Source: Oceanispirochaeta sp. M1
GTDB lineage: Bacteria > Spirochaetota > Spirochaetia > DSM-2461
DNA: 64,000 nucleotides
Direction: 5' to 3'
Assembly: GCF_003346715.1 (NCBI RefSeq)
Contig: NZ_QQPQ01000023.1
Location: 1-64,000 of the forward strand
The position numbers and the translations under genes were made by a program. Position 1 is the first letter of the stretch. Every line of letters begins with the position of its first letter. The notes beneath the pieces are model-generated. The model was not told the DNA's origin, did not search any database, and saw only the letters and a program-made list of their open reading frames with translations. Of the stretch, positions 33,765 to 42,935 are shown in pieces.

Positions 33765-35897
33765 ATGAAAAAATTAAAAATTACCATACTGCTTTTTATG
33801 CTTAGTGCTTCTCTGCTTCCCGCACAGAGAATGATAATTGATTCAGGGCATAATAAATCGGTAACTGCTCTACACTATCACAATCAGTCAAACTCACTGA
33901 TATCCGCCGATGATTCAGGATTGGTAAATATCTGGGATCTTGAAAGTGACAAACTTGAATATCAACTGGATACGGGTCTATACGGCAGTATTGAACTGAA
34001 GCTTCATCCGGAAAAAACTGAGCTGGCAATTCTTGTCAACAGACCGGGTTACAGCGCTCTCTCGGTATGGAATTGGAAAACAGGCAAAAATCTATTTACC
34101 AAAACACTCTCAACTCGTCCTATTCAGTTTGATTATTCAGGAAAGGGAAAATTTCTTTTCCTTGCTCGTGTAGGAAATCCGAGTATTGTTTTATATGACA
34201 GTCAGTCCGGCCGTGAATACTCATATCTGAAAAGATTGAGCGGTCTCTTCAGCTATGGTTATATCGGTTCTACAGAATCTACTATCATGACCTACAGCAA
34301 CTCCGGATACTTCAGATATTTTGACATCCGTACATCCTCTCTTAAGAATGAAGCTCCCACCATGGAAGATTTAAGTGATATACAGGTACTTCAGACCGAA
34401 GGAAAACGTTATATTCTTGCACGTAAAGAAAACTCAATCTTCATGATTGACCGCCTCAGCGGAGATGTCAAAGATGCAATGACTGTGGAAAATATGCTCT
34501 CTTTCTCCATTGACCAGAACAGAGGTGTCCTTTCTGTAGTAAAGCAGTCTGAAAGCGGAAGACTCCGAATCAGTCACAGCTCCACCAAAGGTGCGTTTTT
34601 CTCTCCAATTGCTTCGGAAAATTATCTTAACAATGCAAACAGAACACTTGAAGACATGACTGCCGATACAGGTTTTTTCAGAATAACAGACAGATTCAGA
34701 GCCATAGAAACCATAAATAACAGGGTCTTTTTATCAGATGCTTCAGGTAATATCTGGGAGCTTGATAAGACTACTTTCAGTCCCATTGTCTACAAGAAAA
34801 ATGAGCTGGCACATATACAGGATATTGAATTCAACGGAGACACACTCTATATACTCAGCGAAAATGATCTTTATACTCTTGAGAGTAAGTTTTTCGGGGC
34901 CAGTGGAACATACAGTACGAACCGTCTGAATGACCTGAGTATGGCTTCCATGAAGAATCCCATTATGGGTAACTCTAAATTAGAGAGTTATGAAGATGGG
35001 AAACTTCTTATATGGTCCAGTGAAAATAATGGTAAGGGATATGTTCTCTACGATCCGGAGAACAATGAAATTATTGGAGAAAATAACAGTTACTCCGCGG
35101 CTCTGGATCAGGTTAAGGTCAGAAACAGTCAGGTTCTTGCTCTGGAGAGCACTGGAGAGGCCACTTTAAGCAATCTTCAGACAGGAATTAGAGAATTCGG
35201 GTTCTCGGCTCTTGGAATGGTTAGTCTGAATTTCCTTGATGATTCCACATTGTTGGCCGGCAAATCACTGATGAAAACAAGTAAGAATCCCCTTTTGACA
35301 GTTCAGCTGGACACAGGAGAGATTACACCCTTTGATGATAACCGTTTCCTCATTTACAACATATTAAGTCCTGAGAGGGGCAACAGCATCTATACAGCGG
35401 GCCTTAAACTGAAAGAAGACGGTACAATTTCAACAGAGATCAGAAGTCATCAAAAAGAGAACCCTTCTGAAGTCACTACCATCTACAGTAAGAAGGGAGA
35501 ATGGATCAATTCAATATTAACTGTAGATTCATCCTCCTATACTCCCACACTCTATGGAAGTATTACGGGTCGGGATATTATAAAAATCAGGGGGACTCAG
35601 AGACGGACCTGGAGTTATGATAGAAATATTGAAAATATGTTTTATCATCAGTCGGTTCTCTATATCATTAACAGTGACGGATCTCTGACCCTCTTTGATC
35701 CTCAGAAAGGGATAAAAATTCTGGATTATTACCTGCTGAGTGATGAAAACTGGATATCCATCAATGCGGCAACAGGTTCCAAACCGGTCATAAGCGACAG
35801 AGCGGCGGCTTCAAAGATTAACAGCTTTTCCACGACTACTGGACGATCGGTGGGGAGCAGCTTCAGTATTAAAACTTTAGCAGCTCCGGAATCCTGA
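33765..35897 (+). CDS. Exported WD40/beta-propeller-like protein
   Basis: This 710-aa protein has a signal peptide (KKLKITILLFMLSASLLPAQ) and then repeated ~40-residue blades such as ITALHYHNQSNSLISADDSGLVNIWDLES-like segments with GxVxxWD endings. It probably forms one or two beta-propellers in the periplasm and may act as a scaffold. No enzymatic motif is seen. It follows rseP by 3 bp and ends the operon at a terminator. Confidence 0.78.
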   Translation: MKKLKITILLFMLSASLLPAQRMIIDSGHNKSVTALHYHNQSNSLISADDSGLVNIWDLESDKLEYQLDTGLYGSIELKLHPEKTELAILVNRPGYSALSVWNWKTGKNLFTKTLSTRPIQFDYSGKGKFLFLARVGNPSIVLYDSQSGREYSYLKRLSGLFSYGYIGSTESTIMTYSNSGYFRYFDIRTSSLKNEAPTMEDLSDIQVLQTEGKRYILARKENSIFMIDRLSGDVKDAMTVENMLSFSIDQNRGVLSVVKQSESGRLRISHSSTKGAFFSPIASENYLNNANRTLEDMTADTGFFRITDRFRAIETINNRVFLSDASGNIWELDKTTFSPIVYKKNELAHIQDIEFNGDTLYILSENDLYTLESKFFGASGTYSTNRLNDLSMASMKNPIMGNSKLESYEDGKLLIWSSENNGKGYVLYDPENNEIIGENNSYSAALDQVKVRNSQVLALESTGEATLSNLQTGIREFGFSALGMVSLNFLDDSTLLAGKSLMKTSKNPLLTVQLDTGEITPFDDNRFLIYNILSPERGNSIYTAGLKLKEDGTISTEIRSHQKENPSEVTTIYSKKGEWINSILTVDSSSYTPTLYGSITGRDIIKIRGTQRRTWSYDRNIENMFYHQSVLYIINSDGSLTLFDPQKGIKILDYYLLSDENWISINAATGSKPVISDRAAASKINSFSTTTGRSVGSSFSIKTLAAPES

Positions 35898-35921
35898 AAC
35901 CCATAAGCCTTAGACGTTAAG

Positions 35922-35958
35922 GCAAAAAAAACCCCGCTGTTTACCGGCGGGGTTTTAT
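35922..35958. terminator. Bidirectional intrinsic terminator
   Basis: Stem AACCCCGC/GCGGGGTT (35930-35937 and 35947-35954) is flanked by an A-run on the left and a T-run on the right. It sits between the convergent rpsB-cluster and dnaB-cluster operons. Confidence 0.9.
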
Positions 35959-35975
35959 TATCTCAATTGAAATTA

Positions 35976-36275
35976 TCAGGATTTACTGTGCAATGGATTC
36001 TGGCTTATTTTTTCAATAGCCATAGACACAACTGTCTCAATATCCTTTATAAGGACTTCTGTCTCCGCTTTGGTAAAAAGACTGCCAAGAAGTGAAACAG
36101 TATAACGTGGTTTTATCTGATTAAGGGTATAACATGCCATATCCTGTACACAGTCTGTACATTTACAGATGTCATCATCAGAAATAGAAGAAAGCTGCTT
36201 CTCAAGCTCATTGTAAGCAACATCTTTAACTTCATTTTTAATCTCATCAAGATTATAATTTTCAATAAAAGTCAT
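35976..36275 (-). CDS. ComFB-like small zinc-binding protein
   Basis: This 99-aa protein has a central DDDICKCTDCVQDMACYTLNQIKPRY motif, matching the late-competence ComFB family pattern of a Cys cluster followed by LN.(I/L)PPRY. The four Cys around residues 38-48 could bind zinc. Function outside competence is poorly known; several relatives are regulatory. It is the last gene of the rpsF-dnaB operon, with AGGAG before its ATG. Confidence 0.8.
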   Translation of the reverse strand: MTFIENYNLDEIKNEVKDVAYNELEKQLSSISDDDICKCTDCVQDMACYTLNQIKPRYTVSLLGSLFTKAETEVLIKDIETVVSMAIEKISQNPLHSKS

Positions 36276-36283
36276 TCAAACTC

Positions 36284-37624
36284 CTAATTACTGTGTGCCA
36301 GAGGAACAAACTTGGTAAAATGGGGTATAAAAGCCATTTTAACAACACCGACGGGACCATTTCTCTGCTTGGCAATGATCAGTTCTGTCTCTATATTTTC
36401 AGGTGTTCCTTCATGACTGTCAATCCCTCTCTCTCTATGGAGGAACATAACCACATCGGCATCCTGCTCAATTGCACCTGATTCACGGAGGTCTGCCAGG
36501 CCGGGGGCCTTACCTTCGGTCTGACGTCCTACCTGGGACAATGCAACTATAGGAATATCCAGTTCACGGGCAAGTGCCTTGAGAGACCGGCTGACCTCGG
36601 CCATCTGTTCATGCCGCGGGATTCTTTTATCTTCAAATGTAATGAGTCCAAGATAGTCAACAAATATAATTTTCACATCAAATTTACTGACCATTCGACG
36701 CGCCTGGGCTCTCAGGTCCAGAAGCTTCATATTGGGAGTATCGTCTATCCAGAGGGGGGCATCATAGATGCTGCTGGCTGCATCAGTCAGACTGTTGAAG
36801 TCTGAAGGTTTAAGCAGTCCGGTTCTGATTTTATTTGAATTAATGTTAGCCTGCAGGGACAGGAGTCTCTGCATAACCGACAGTGTTGTCATTTCCAGTG
36901 TAAAAAAGCCACAGTTAATTTTCTGTTTTATGGCGATATTGGCGGCAACGGTCAATGCAAAAGCTGTTTTACCTACCGAAGGACGGGCTCCGATAACAAT
37001 CATTTCTGATTTTTGGAATCCCGTAGTCATGGCATCCAGATCATCAAATCCGGAAGGTACACCAGTGAAATCACCTTTTTGAGAATAACGCTGTTCGATG
37101 GCGAATATGGCTTCTTTTATTACATCGCCGGCAGACTGTATGGAATCAACTGATCTTTGATCGTTGATATCAAATACCTGTCGCTCAACTTCCTCAAGTA
37201 TCTCGGAAGTATCTTTAGATTCATCATGTGCCTGTGCGTGAATTTCTGCAGAAATTGTCAGGAGCCTGCGGCGAATGCTGCATTCCCGGACTATTTTTGA
37301 ATAGTATTCAATATTTGCTGTAGTGGGTACTGAGGATGTGAGACCGCTGACATAGGCAGCGCCTCCTGCTCTTTCCAGAAGAGCCTCAGACTTAAGCTCT
37401 TCAATTAATGTCAGAAGGTCAACACCACTGCCTTTTTTTTCAAGCTGTTCAATAGCATTGAAAATATGCTGATTTCCTGTTCTGAAAAAATCCCCGACTC
37501 CCAGATACATACGTACAATATCCAGAGCATCGAGGTTGAAATTTATTAAGAGTGCCCCCAGTACAGCAGATTCTGCATCTTCATTATACGGAGGCACTTT
37601 ATCTTTCAGGGAAACTGATTCCAT
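36284..37624 (-). CDS. dnaB: Replicative DNA helicase DnaB
   Basis: This 446-aa hexameric helicase begins MESVSLKDKVPPYNEDAESAVLGALL, the usual N-terminus. Walker A GARPSVGKTAFAL, Walker B IIFVDYLGLI and ELDIPIVALSQVGRQ are intact; no intein is present. The frame stays open upstream to 37717, but that extension is a shadow of the rplI repeat. The ATG at 37624, with AGGA four bases before it, is the real start. It follows rplI by 13 bp. Confidence 0.97.
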   Translation of the reverse strand: MESVSLKDKVPPYNEDAESAVLGALLINFNLDALDIVRMYLGVGDFFRTGNQHIFNAIEQLEKKGSGVDLLTLIEELKSEALLERAGGAAYVSGLTSSVPTTANIEYYSKIVRECSIRRRLLTISAEIHAQAHDESKDTSEILEEVERQVFDINDQRSVDSIQSAGDVIKEAIFAIEQRYSQKGDFTGVPSGFDDLDAMTTGFQKSEMIVIGARPSVGKTAFALTVAANIAIKQKINCGFFTLEMTTLSVMQRLLSLQANINSNKIRTGLLKPSDFNSLTDAASSIYDAPLWIDDTPNMKLLDLRAQARRMVSKFDVKIIFVDYLGLITFEDKRIPRHEQMAEVSRSLKALARELDIPIVALSQVGRQTEGKAPGLADLRESGAIEQDADVVMFLHRERGIDSHEGTPENIETELIIAKQRNGPVGVVKMAFIPHFTKFVPLAHSN

Positions 37625-37637
37625 ATGTTCCTTGAAT

Positions 37638-38249
37638 TTATTCGACAGATTCTTCGGCAGATACTTCGGGAGCGGCTTCTTCAGCAACAGCTTCTTCAGC
37701 AACAGCTTCTTCAGCAACAGCTACTTCAGCAACAGCTTCTTCAGTAGAAGCTTTAACTTCTACTTTAGCCTTAGGTTTAGCTTCGGGTTTAGAACCTTCA
37801 ACCTGGACACCTTCGATGACAACTTTCAGTTCGGCAGTTTCACCACCGTAAAGTTTGATTTTTACTGTAGAATTACCTGTAACTTTGATGGAATTACCAT
37901 CAATTTCAACTTTCTTCTTTTCAACAGTAAGACCAATCTTGCTGAGCTCTTCTACGATTGTAGCAGCTGTAACAGCACCGAAAAGCTTTCCTTTATCACC
38001 GGCAGGCATAGAGATGTTCAGAACTTCTTTAGCCAGACGCTCTTTGATACCCATGGCATCTTTTCTTTTTGTATCTTTTCTTTTTTCAATAGCCATTTTT
38101 TTCTGTTCAAACATGTTCAGATTGGCTTTGTTAAAAGGTACGGCCAGTTTCTTGGGGATAAGAAAGTTTCTGGCATAACCGTCAGTTACGACTTTTACAT
38201 CACCTTCTTCACCAAGGCTGGAAATATCCTGATTTAATATAATCTTCAT
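37638..38249 (-). CDS. rplI: 50S ribosomal protein L9 with acidic Ala/Glu tail
   Basis: Residues 1-150 are a normal L9 (MKIILNQDISSLGEEGDVKVVTDGYARNFLIPKKLA...). The extra ~53 residues form a low-complexity tail of AVAEEA repeats ending in VSAEESVE. ATG 38249 is chosen because AGGAG lies 8 bases upstream; the in-frame extension beyond it overlaps the preceding gene. Confidence 0.97.
   Translation of the reverse strand: MKIILNQDISSLGEEGDVKVVTDGYARNFLIPKKLAVPFNKANLNMFEQKKMAIEKRKDTKRKDAMGIKERLAKEVLNISMPAGDKGKLFGAVTAATIVEELSKIGLTVEKKKVEIDGNSIKVTGNSTVKIKLYGGETAELKVVIEGVQVEGSKPEAKPKAKVEVKASTEEAVAEVAVAEEAVAEEAVAEEAAPEVSAEESVE
37670..37745 (-). repeat. 15-bp tandem repeat in rplI tail
   Basis: About five near-identical units of GCTTCTTCAGCAACA (plus strand) encode AVAEE on the minus strand. 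They are in frame and prone to slippage, like the tract in rpsB, but different in sequence. Confidence 0.9.
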
Positions 38250-38253
38250 GGAT

Positions 38254-39216
38254 TTACTCCTTGTCAAATATTCTGTAATTTACCCAGAGTTCGGATACAC
38301 CGAGCCCTGCAATCAATATCAATAAGGCCAGATTAACACCCGGCATAACAATCAGAAAACCTGTAGTCATCAGCAGTATACGCTGCATCTGAACAGATAA
38401 TCCTTTTTTATTCATCAAACGCTTTATTATCCCAAGTCCGCGAACTGCATAACAGCCTGCGGTGATCAGAACAATATTGCTGACCCCATAGGAAGGCACT
38501 CTCCCCAGCAGATCGATTCCCCGTACTTCCATCAGCCTATCAACAAGATATAGCGTCAGTGGTACGAAAAGAAACCAAACCCAGACTTCCGGAAGTTCCC
38601 AGCCTTCTGTTTCTGTATCAGAATCCGTTCCATTTCTGCGTTTCATTAAACTCTGTCCCAACCAAAGGGAGAAAGCAATGAAAAAGAAGTACCAGACAAG
38701 TCCGAAACTTCCAACCATATCCTGAAATATAAGGAACAACGTTTCTCCGTTCATCAAACTATCTCCCTCAAGACCGGATGCCGTGAGATTCAGCTCATTG
38801 CTGATACTCAGGATCTGGTTCAAAGAAAGAATAATCTGATCTTTTAATCCACCTGCAAAAGGCAGAAGAAGCATGCTTAAGACAGCAGTTCCTGCTGTAA
38901 CAAAAGCAATTCGGACCGGAAGAGTTATTCCCTTCAATTCAAAATTACAGATATAGAGTCCTGAAACTACTAGAAACAGGATGAATCCGTCTACATATAA
39001 AAATCCCAATGCCCCGAGAGGCCTCAGAATCATTGCCCTGAAGGCAAGAATCAGAATCACTGAAAACAGGGATGAACTCAGAAAACGTGACCTATTGCTG
39101 TCCCTTGCAGAAAACTGCAGTGGAACGGCAAAAAAAGGTGACAGTATCCCTAGATTATACAGCACAGCTGTTGTCAGGGATATTCCTGTAATTTTTCTGA
39201 TCTGACCGGTTTCCAA
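38254..39216 (-). CDS. Integral membrane protein, DUF2232/YybS-like
   Basis: This 320-aa protein has about eight hydrophobic helices. Its position between rpsR and rplI is where several bacteria carry a YybS/DUF2232 membrane protein, and the C-terminal LLIAGLGVSELWVNYR fits that family. The start is TTG at 39216 with AGGAA 9 bases upstream. Function unknown; family call is largely by context. Confidence 0.72.
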   Translation of the reverse strand: METGQIRKITGISLTTAVLYNLGILSPFFAVPLQFSARDSNRSRFLSSSLFSVILILAFRAMILRPLGALGFLYVDGFILFLVVSGLYICNFELKGITLPVRIAFVTAGTAVLSMLLLPFAGGLKDQIILSLNQILSISNELNLTASGLEGDSLMNGETLFLIFQDMVGSFGLVWYFFFIAFSLWLGQSLMKRRNGTDSDTETEGWELPEVWVWFLFVPLTLYLVDRLMEVRGIDLLGRVPSYGVSNIVLITAGCYAVRGLGIIKRLMNKKGLSVQMQRILLMTTGFLIVMPGVNLALLILIAGLGVSELWVNYRIFDKE

Positions 39217-39230
39217 AAAAAAGTTCCTGA

Positions 39231-39572
39231 TTATTTAGAAACGTAAGGAAGAAGAGCCAGTGCTCTTGATCTCTTAACTTCTGTTGTCAGCATTCTCTGG
39301 TGTTTTGCACAGGTTCCAGTGATTCTTCTAGGAAGAATCTTTCCTCTTTCTGTTACGAAACGACGCAGTGAATCGGGTTTTTTGTAATCAACTTCCAATC
39401 CATTCTTACAAAACTTACATACTTTTTTCTTGTAAAAAGTTCTTCTGGGTCTCATACCCGAACCTCTGTCTCCACCGCTTCTGTCTCCACCGGTTCTGGG
39501 ACCAGCAGGTCTGGCATCTGCAGTATTTCCCTGTGTAGCAGGTGCTGCTGCATTCTGTGTATCTTCAGACAT
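39231..39572 (-). CDS. rpsR: 30S ribosomal protein S18
   Basis: This 113-aa protein has the conserved S18 core at its C-terminus ([44 protein letters not shown]). It is preceded by a ~48-residue low-complexity N-terminal extension rich in Ala, Gly and Arg. Three Cys in the core could bind zinc. AAGGAG precedes the ATG. It is the third gene of the rpsF operon. Confidence 0.96.
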   Translation of the reverse strand: MSEDTQNAAAPATQGNTADARPAGPRTGGDRSGGDRGSGMRPRRTFYKKKVCKFCKNGLEVDYKKPDSLRRFVTERGKILPRRITGTCAKHQRMLTTEVKRSRALALLPYVSK

Positions 39573-39646
39573 GTTTTTCTCCTTCGTACATCAATTTTAC
39601 TTTCCATCTCATAGTCATTCTCTTCCACGGCTCAGGGCCGAGGGAC

Positions 39647-40132
39647 TTAAAATGGAATATCATCCTCAAAGCGTTCTTTCTGAGCCGGTGGCACTGAATT
39701 ATTCTGTTCAGGCTTATTGTATGACTCAAAAGGTTGAGAATTTTTCGGGGGTGGCGTTCCCTGGTTGTTCTGATGGGAATTATCTCCCATCTGCCCCCTG
39801 TCGCTTCTGCTACCCAGAAGCTGAATATTTGTGGCTTCGATTGTGACTTTGCTACGCTTCATGCCGTCCTGCTCCCAGCGTTCCTGCCGGAGCTGACCTT
39901 CAACAGCAAGCTGCGTTCCTTTGCTAAGGTACTGACTTAAAGATTCCGCTCGTTTACCGAACAGAGTAACATCAAAAAAGTTGGCCTCATCAACCCATTG
40001 ATCACCCTGTTTCCGTCTACGATTAACGGCCATGCCCATTTTAGCAATGGCCCATCCTGTATTTGTGTACTGGAGTTCTGCATCTCTTGTAAGTCTACCG
40101 ACTAGAATAACGCGATTTAAATCTTCTGCCAT
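39647..40132 (-). CDS. ssb: Single-stranded DNA-binding protein
   Basis: This 161-aa protein starts MAEDLNRVILVGRLTRDAELQYT, has the OB-fold core to ~105, a Gln/Asn/Pro-rich linker, and the acidic C-terminal tip FEDDIPF that recruits partner proteins. It is placed between rpsF and rpsR as in many bacteria. Confidence 0.97.
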   Translation of the reverse strand: MAEDLNRVILVGRLTRDAELQYTNTGWAIAKMGMAVNRRRKQGDQWVDEANFFDVTLFGKRAESLSQYLSKGTQLAVEGQLRQERWEQDGMKRSKVTIEATNIQLLGSRSDRGQMGDNSHQNNQGTPPPKNSQPFESYNKPEQNNSVPPAQKERFEDDIPF

Positions 40133-40144
40133 GGGAACTCCTTA

Positions 40145-40426
40145 TTATTTCTCTTTTTTTACAAAAAGATACTTGAGAAGAGATGTCTCTAACTTGAGAG
40201 CATCTTCAATCTTAAGGATTCCTGCGGGATCGGCGTCAATATTGAACAGGTGGTAATGACCACGCTCTTCTTTTGTAACGGGATAAGCAAGCAATCTGTC
40301 ACCCATATCTTCTTCTGAAGTAATGGTAACTCCGTTCTTTTCAAAAATGGCTTTAACATTTTTCAGACCGGTTGCATAGTTGTCTTCCTTTACGCGGAAA
40401 ACTGCTGTAAATTCATAGGATCTCAT
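40145..40426 (-). CDS. rpsF: 30S ribosomal protein S6
   Basis: This 93-aa protein (MRSYEFTAVFRVKEDNY..., DRLLAYPVTKEERGHYHLFNIDADP) matches S6. It heads the rpsF-ssb-rpsR-membrane protein-rplI-dnaB-comFB operon, with AAGGAGG just upstream. The 145-bp gap to the divergent gene should hold its promoter. Confidence 0.95.
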   Translation of the reverse strand: MRSYEFTAVFRVKEDNYATGLKNVKAIFEKNGVTITSEEDMGDRLLAYPVTKEERGHYHLFNIDADPAGILKIEDALKLETSLLKYLFVKKEK

Positions 40427-40571
40427 TCTATCCTCCTTACGGACATTAATGATTTGCTCATACCGAGCAAATAAAGAGGCTGTGGAAAAATAACATAAGA
40501 GCTAATTGATGTCAAGCTAAATGCCCATCTTGCCGACACATATAATACACAATATTGTATCGGAGTGAAAG

Positions 40572-41024
40572 ATGAGCGAGAAGGTTCATTATGAAGATAA
40601 TCTATTTTACCTGCATACTGAAATTACAAATATCCAGAACGGCCTGAAACTATCTATCGACAGCGAGTTCTTCGCATCGAGGATAGTACAGCAAATTTTT
40701 GCCGTTGATACCGTATTAAACAGACATTATACCCTGCTCAAAGAGAATCCTTATCTGATAAGACGGAACGACTTTCTCTTTTCAATTCAGAAACTGAAAA
40801 CCAAACTGGCGGCTCTAATCGAGTTTGCAGAGGAAAAAAAAGGTTTTTTTTCTGAAAAAGACAGGGAGAGGTTTCCCGAACTGAAACGGAAAATGGCTTT
40901 ACATCTGGAGGATGTACAATCCATACGCCGGGAAATCAGTGAAAACCTTCGAAATTCAACAGAGGACAATTCAAGTCTCTCATCAAGTGAGTACGAGTTA
41001 TTAATGCAGCAGGGGGAAGACTGA
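40572..41024 (+). CDS. Uncharacterised 150-aa helical protein
   Basis: This soluble protein is almost entirely helical and charged, with coiled-coil-like stretches (~60-135), and ends with a Ser-rich segment. I do not recognise the family. GGAG lies 6 bases before the ATG, codon use looks like its neighbours, and it is divergent from rpsF. It is likely a real single gene, followed by a short intergenic region. Confidence 0.75.
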   Translation: MSEKVHYEDNLFYLHTEITNIQNGLKLSIDSEFFASRIVQQIFAVDTVLNRHYTLLKENPYLIRRNDFLFSIQKLKTKLAALIEFAEEKKGFFSEKDRERFPELKRKMALHLEDVQSIRREISENLRNSTEDNSSLSSSEYELLMQQGED

Positions 41025-41094
41025 GCTCCCCCCTGACCACATGTTATGCATATTTGTGTTTGAGACCAGCCCTTGTGTTATAGGCTGTTAATTA

Positions 41095-42111
41095 TCAGGC
41101 AGGAGTATATTCGTTTCCGACTTTTCTTGCTCTCACAGGTGTATCCAGATCAATTCCAAGTTCCAACCCCGTTTCTACCAACAGATTCCATCCGGCTGCA
41201 AGTTCTACGTAATCCTGGAAATCACCGGCATCCGGTATAACCACAGAGTGGGTAAAAGATGTCTTACGCGCAGCTATTGAGATAATTTTGACCCCCACAG
41301 CGTCTGTCAGACATTTAATGAATTTTTCCTCTTCCTCTTCAAAGGGATCTACTACAATCAGTACGTCATCTGAATTCATAACCTCTTCAATACCGTGAGC
41401 GGCATATGTACCCTCGAGAAAATCAGATTTCTTTCGGGTAATTTCGTTTGTTTTAAGAGTCAGTTCTTCTGCGACACCCGTATTCCTGCCTGCAAAATAG
41501 ATCATGCCGGCACCGGCGATAAGCTTCGTAACTTCAGGATCAATTTCCAGTGTCAGTGCTTTTTCCACAGCATCAGCAACTCCGGCAAGATCCTTTAGAT
41601 CCTCTCCTTTAAGACCGGCACGAACCGCATCGTAAAAAAGAGCCTGTTCGGCAACACTTTTTGTGGCCGCTACTGCGTCTTCTCCGCCGCAGTTCAGAAC
41701 AAAGGTGGATTTGCAGTAACTCTCAAGTGTTGAATCTTCAGAGGCTGTGACACCGTAGAGACCGGTATGTCCGGCTTTTTTCAGCTTATCAAAGAGCCTG
41801 ATCAGCTCCTTGGTTCTTCCTGAGTTGGATGATCCGAAAACAGTTTTATTTTTCAGATCATAATCCATGGCCTGTGTGGAACCTTCGGTGATAAACCTGG
41901 TGGATTCACCCTTCATCAGTGACTGGGAAATGGCTCTTTTCGCCGGGAAAATACGGCTGGAGCCCTCTCCTGTCAGAAGGACCTCATTGCTGGCCTTTAC
42001 ATCATCCACATAGACATCAAGATTGGGAATATCAAACTCCCTGATGACCCGTGGTGTTTCAAGCATTTCACGGCACAGTGCAAATTTCTGATATTTTTCG
42101 TTATTATTCAT
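41095..42111 (-). CDS. Tandem-SIS sugar isomerase/deaminase-like protein
   Basis: This 338-aa protein has two SIS domains. The first carries LTGEGSSRIFPAKRA and FGSSNSGRTKELI (phosphosugar-binding Ser/Thr loop), the second FAGRNTGVAEELTLKTNEITRK. That architecture is shared by the GlmS isomerase half, AgaS and FrlB, which interconvert or deaminate amino-sugar phosphates. It is the last gene of the ROK-PFK-PIG-L-SIS operon, supporting a role in amino-sugar catabolism. The exact substrate is unknown. AAGGAAAT precedes the ATG. Confidence 0.85.
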   Translation of the reverse strand: MNNNEKYQKFALCREMLETPRVIREFDIPNLDVYVDDVKASNEVLLTGEGSSRIFPAKRAISQSLMKGESTRFITEGSTQAMDYDLKNKTVFGSSNSGRTKELIRLFDKLKKAGHTGLYGVTASEDSTLESYCKSTFVLNCGGEDAVAATKSVAEQALFYDAVRAGLKGEDLKDLAGVADAVEKALTLEIDPEVTKLIAGAGMIYFAGRNTGVAEELTLKTNEITRKKSDFLEGTYAAHGIEEVMNSDDVLIVVDPFEEEEEKFIKCLTDAVGVKIISIAARKTSFTHSVVIPDAGDFQDYVELAAGWNLLVETGLELGIDLDTPVRARKVGNEYTPA

Positions 42112-42140
42112 TCTTATTTCCTTATATGATCAAGGCTGCA

Positions 42141-42917
42141 TTACAGGCTTGAGGGTTTTGTAATTAAATTTGATTTTAAAACTTCCTGAATCAGGGGATC
42201 TTTCTGAAATCCGCCGCCAAGGTGCTGCCAGAAACATTCGGCGTATTCCACTCCCACCATCTGACCGAGTTCCGCAGAGAATTTTTTCATTTCTCCAAAA
42301 AAATCATCAATTTTATGCATATGTTTCATCAGATCCATCTGTGAGAGATGGCATCCCAGCATCTCAAGTTTAGTATCAATTACCGAGCTGATATCTATAA
42401 AGAAGTGAGGATCGGGTATGGGAAAGCCAAGGGGATCAGAGAGGCTCATGGGAGCACTGTGATACAGCAATGGTGTCACAGGCAGAGGCTTCTCTTTTGA
42501 AGGGACATTGGGGAGAGCTGACACTATGGCTGCGGCATCACATATTAGCGATGTTGCCCGGTGATCAGGATGATAATCATTGGAAATATGAGTGATAATT
42601 ATCCCTGCCTCAACCTTCCGGATGATATCCACCATCTTGATCCTGATATCTTCATTATCAAAAACATATCCATCCCGCTGATCCAGACAGTAATAGTCGG
42701 CATTGACTACATCCGCCGCTTTTTTAGCTTCTTCCTTTCTGATGCGGATTGTCTCTTCTTCGTCACCGCTCATACCGCCCATCCCTCCGGCAGTCATTGT
42801 GACAATGGAGATTTTATACCCTGCATCTATGAGAAGTCTTATGGTTCCGCCGCACCAGGCTTCTGCGTCATCGGGATGAGCCTGTACAACTAGTACATTT
42901 TTATTAAAATCTGTCAT
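42141..42917 (-). CDS. PIG-L/LmbE family deacetylase
   Basis: This 258-aa zinc-dependent enzyme has AHPDDAEAWCGG (zinc ligands and catalytic Asp) near the N-terminus and HISNDYHPDHRATS supplying the further His ligand. Members remove acetyl groups from GlcNAc-containing molecules. Its neighbours (SIS protein and phosphofructokinase) fit deacetylation of an N-acetylated sugar followed by isomerisation. ATG at 42917 is preferred to GTG at 42920 given AGGAG six bases upstream. Confidence 0.9.
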   Translation of the reverse strand: MTDFNKNVLVVQAHPDDAEAWCGGTIRLLIDAGYKISIVTMTAGGMGGMSGDEEETIRIRKEEAKKAADVVNADYYCLDQRDGYVFDNEDIRIKMVDIIRKVEAGIIITHISNDYHPDHRATSLICDAAAIVSALPNVPSKEKPLPVTPLLYHSAPMSLSDPLGFPIPDPHFFIDISSVIDTKLEMLGCHLSQMDLMKHMHKIDDFFGEMKKFSAELGQMVGVEYAECFWQHLGGGFQKDPLIQEVLKSNLITKPSSL

Positions 42918-42935
42918 CACTTTCTCCTTTGAATA

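Noticed and set aside
37625-37717. N-terminal extension of DnaB rich in Leu/Lys
   Set aside because: It is the rplI repeat tract read in another frame; the Met at 37624 has a ribosome-binding site and matches the normal DnaB start.
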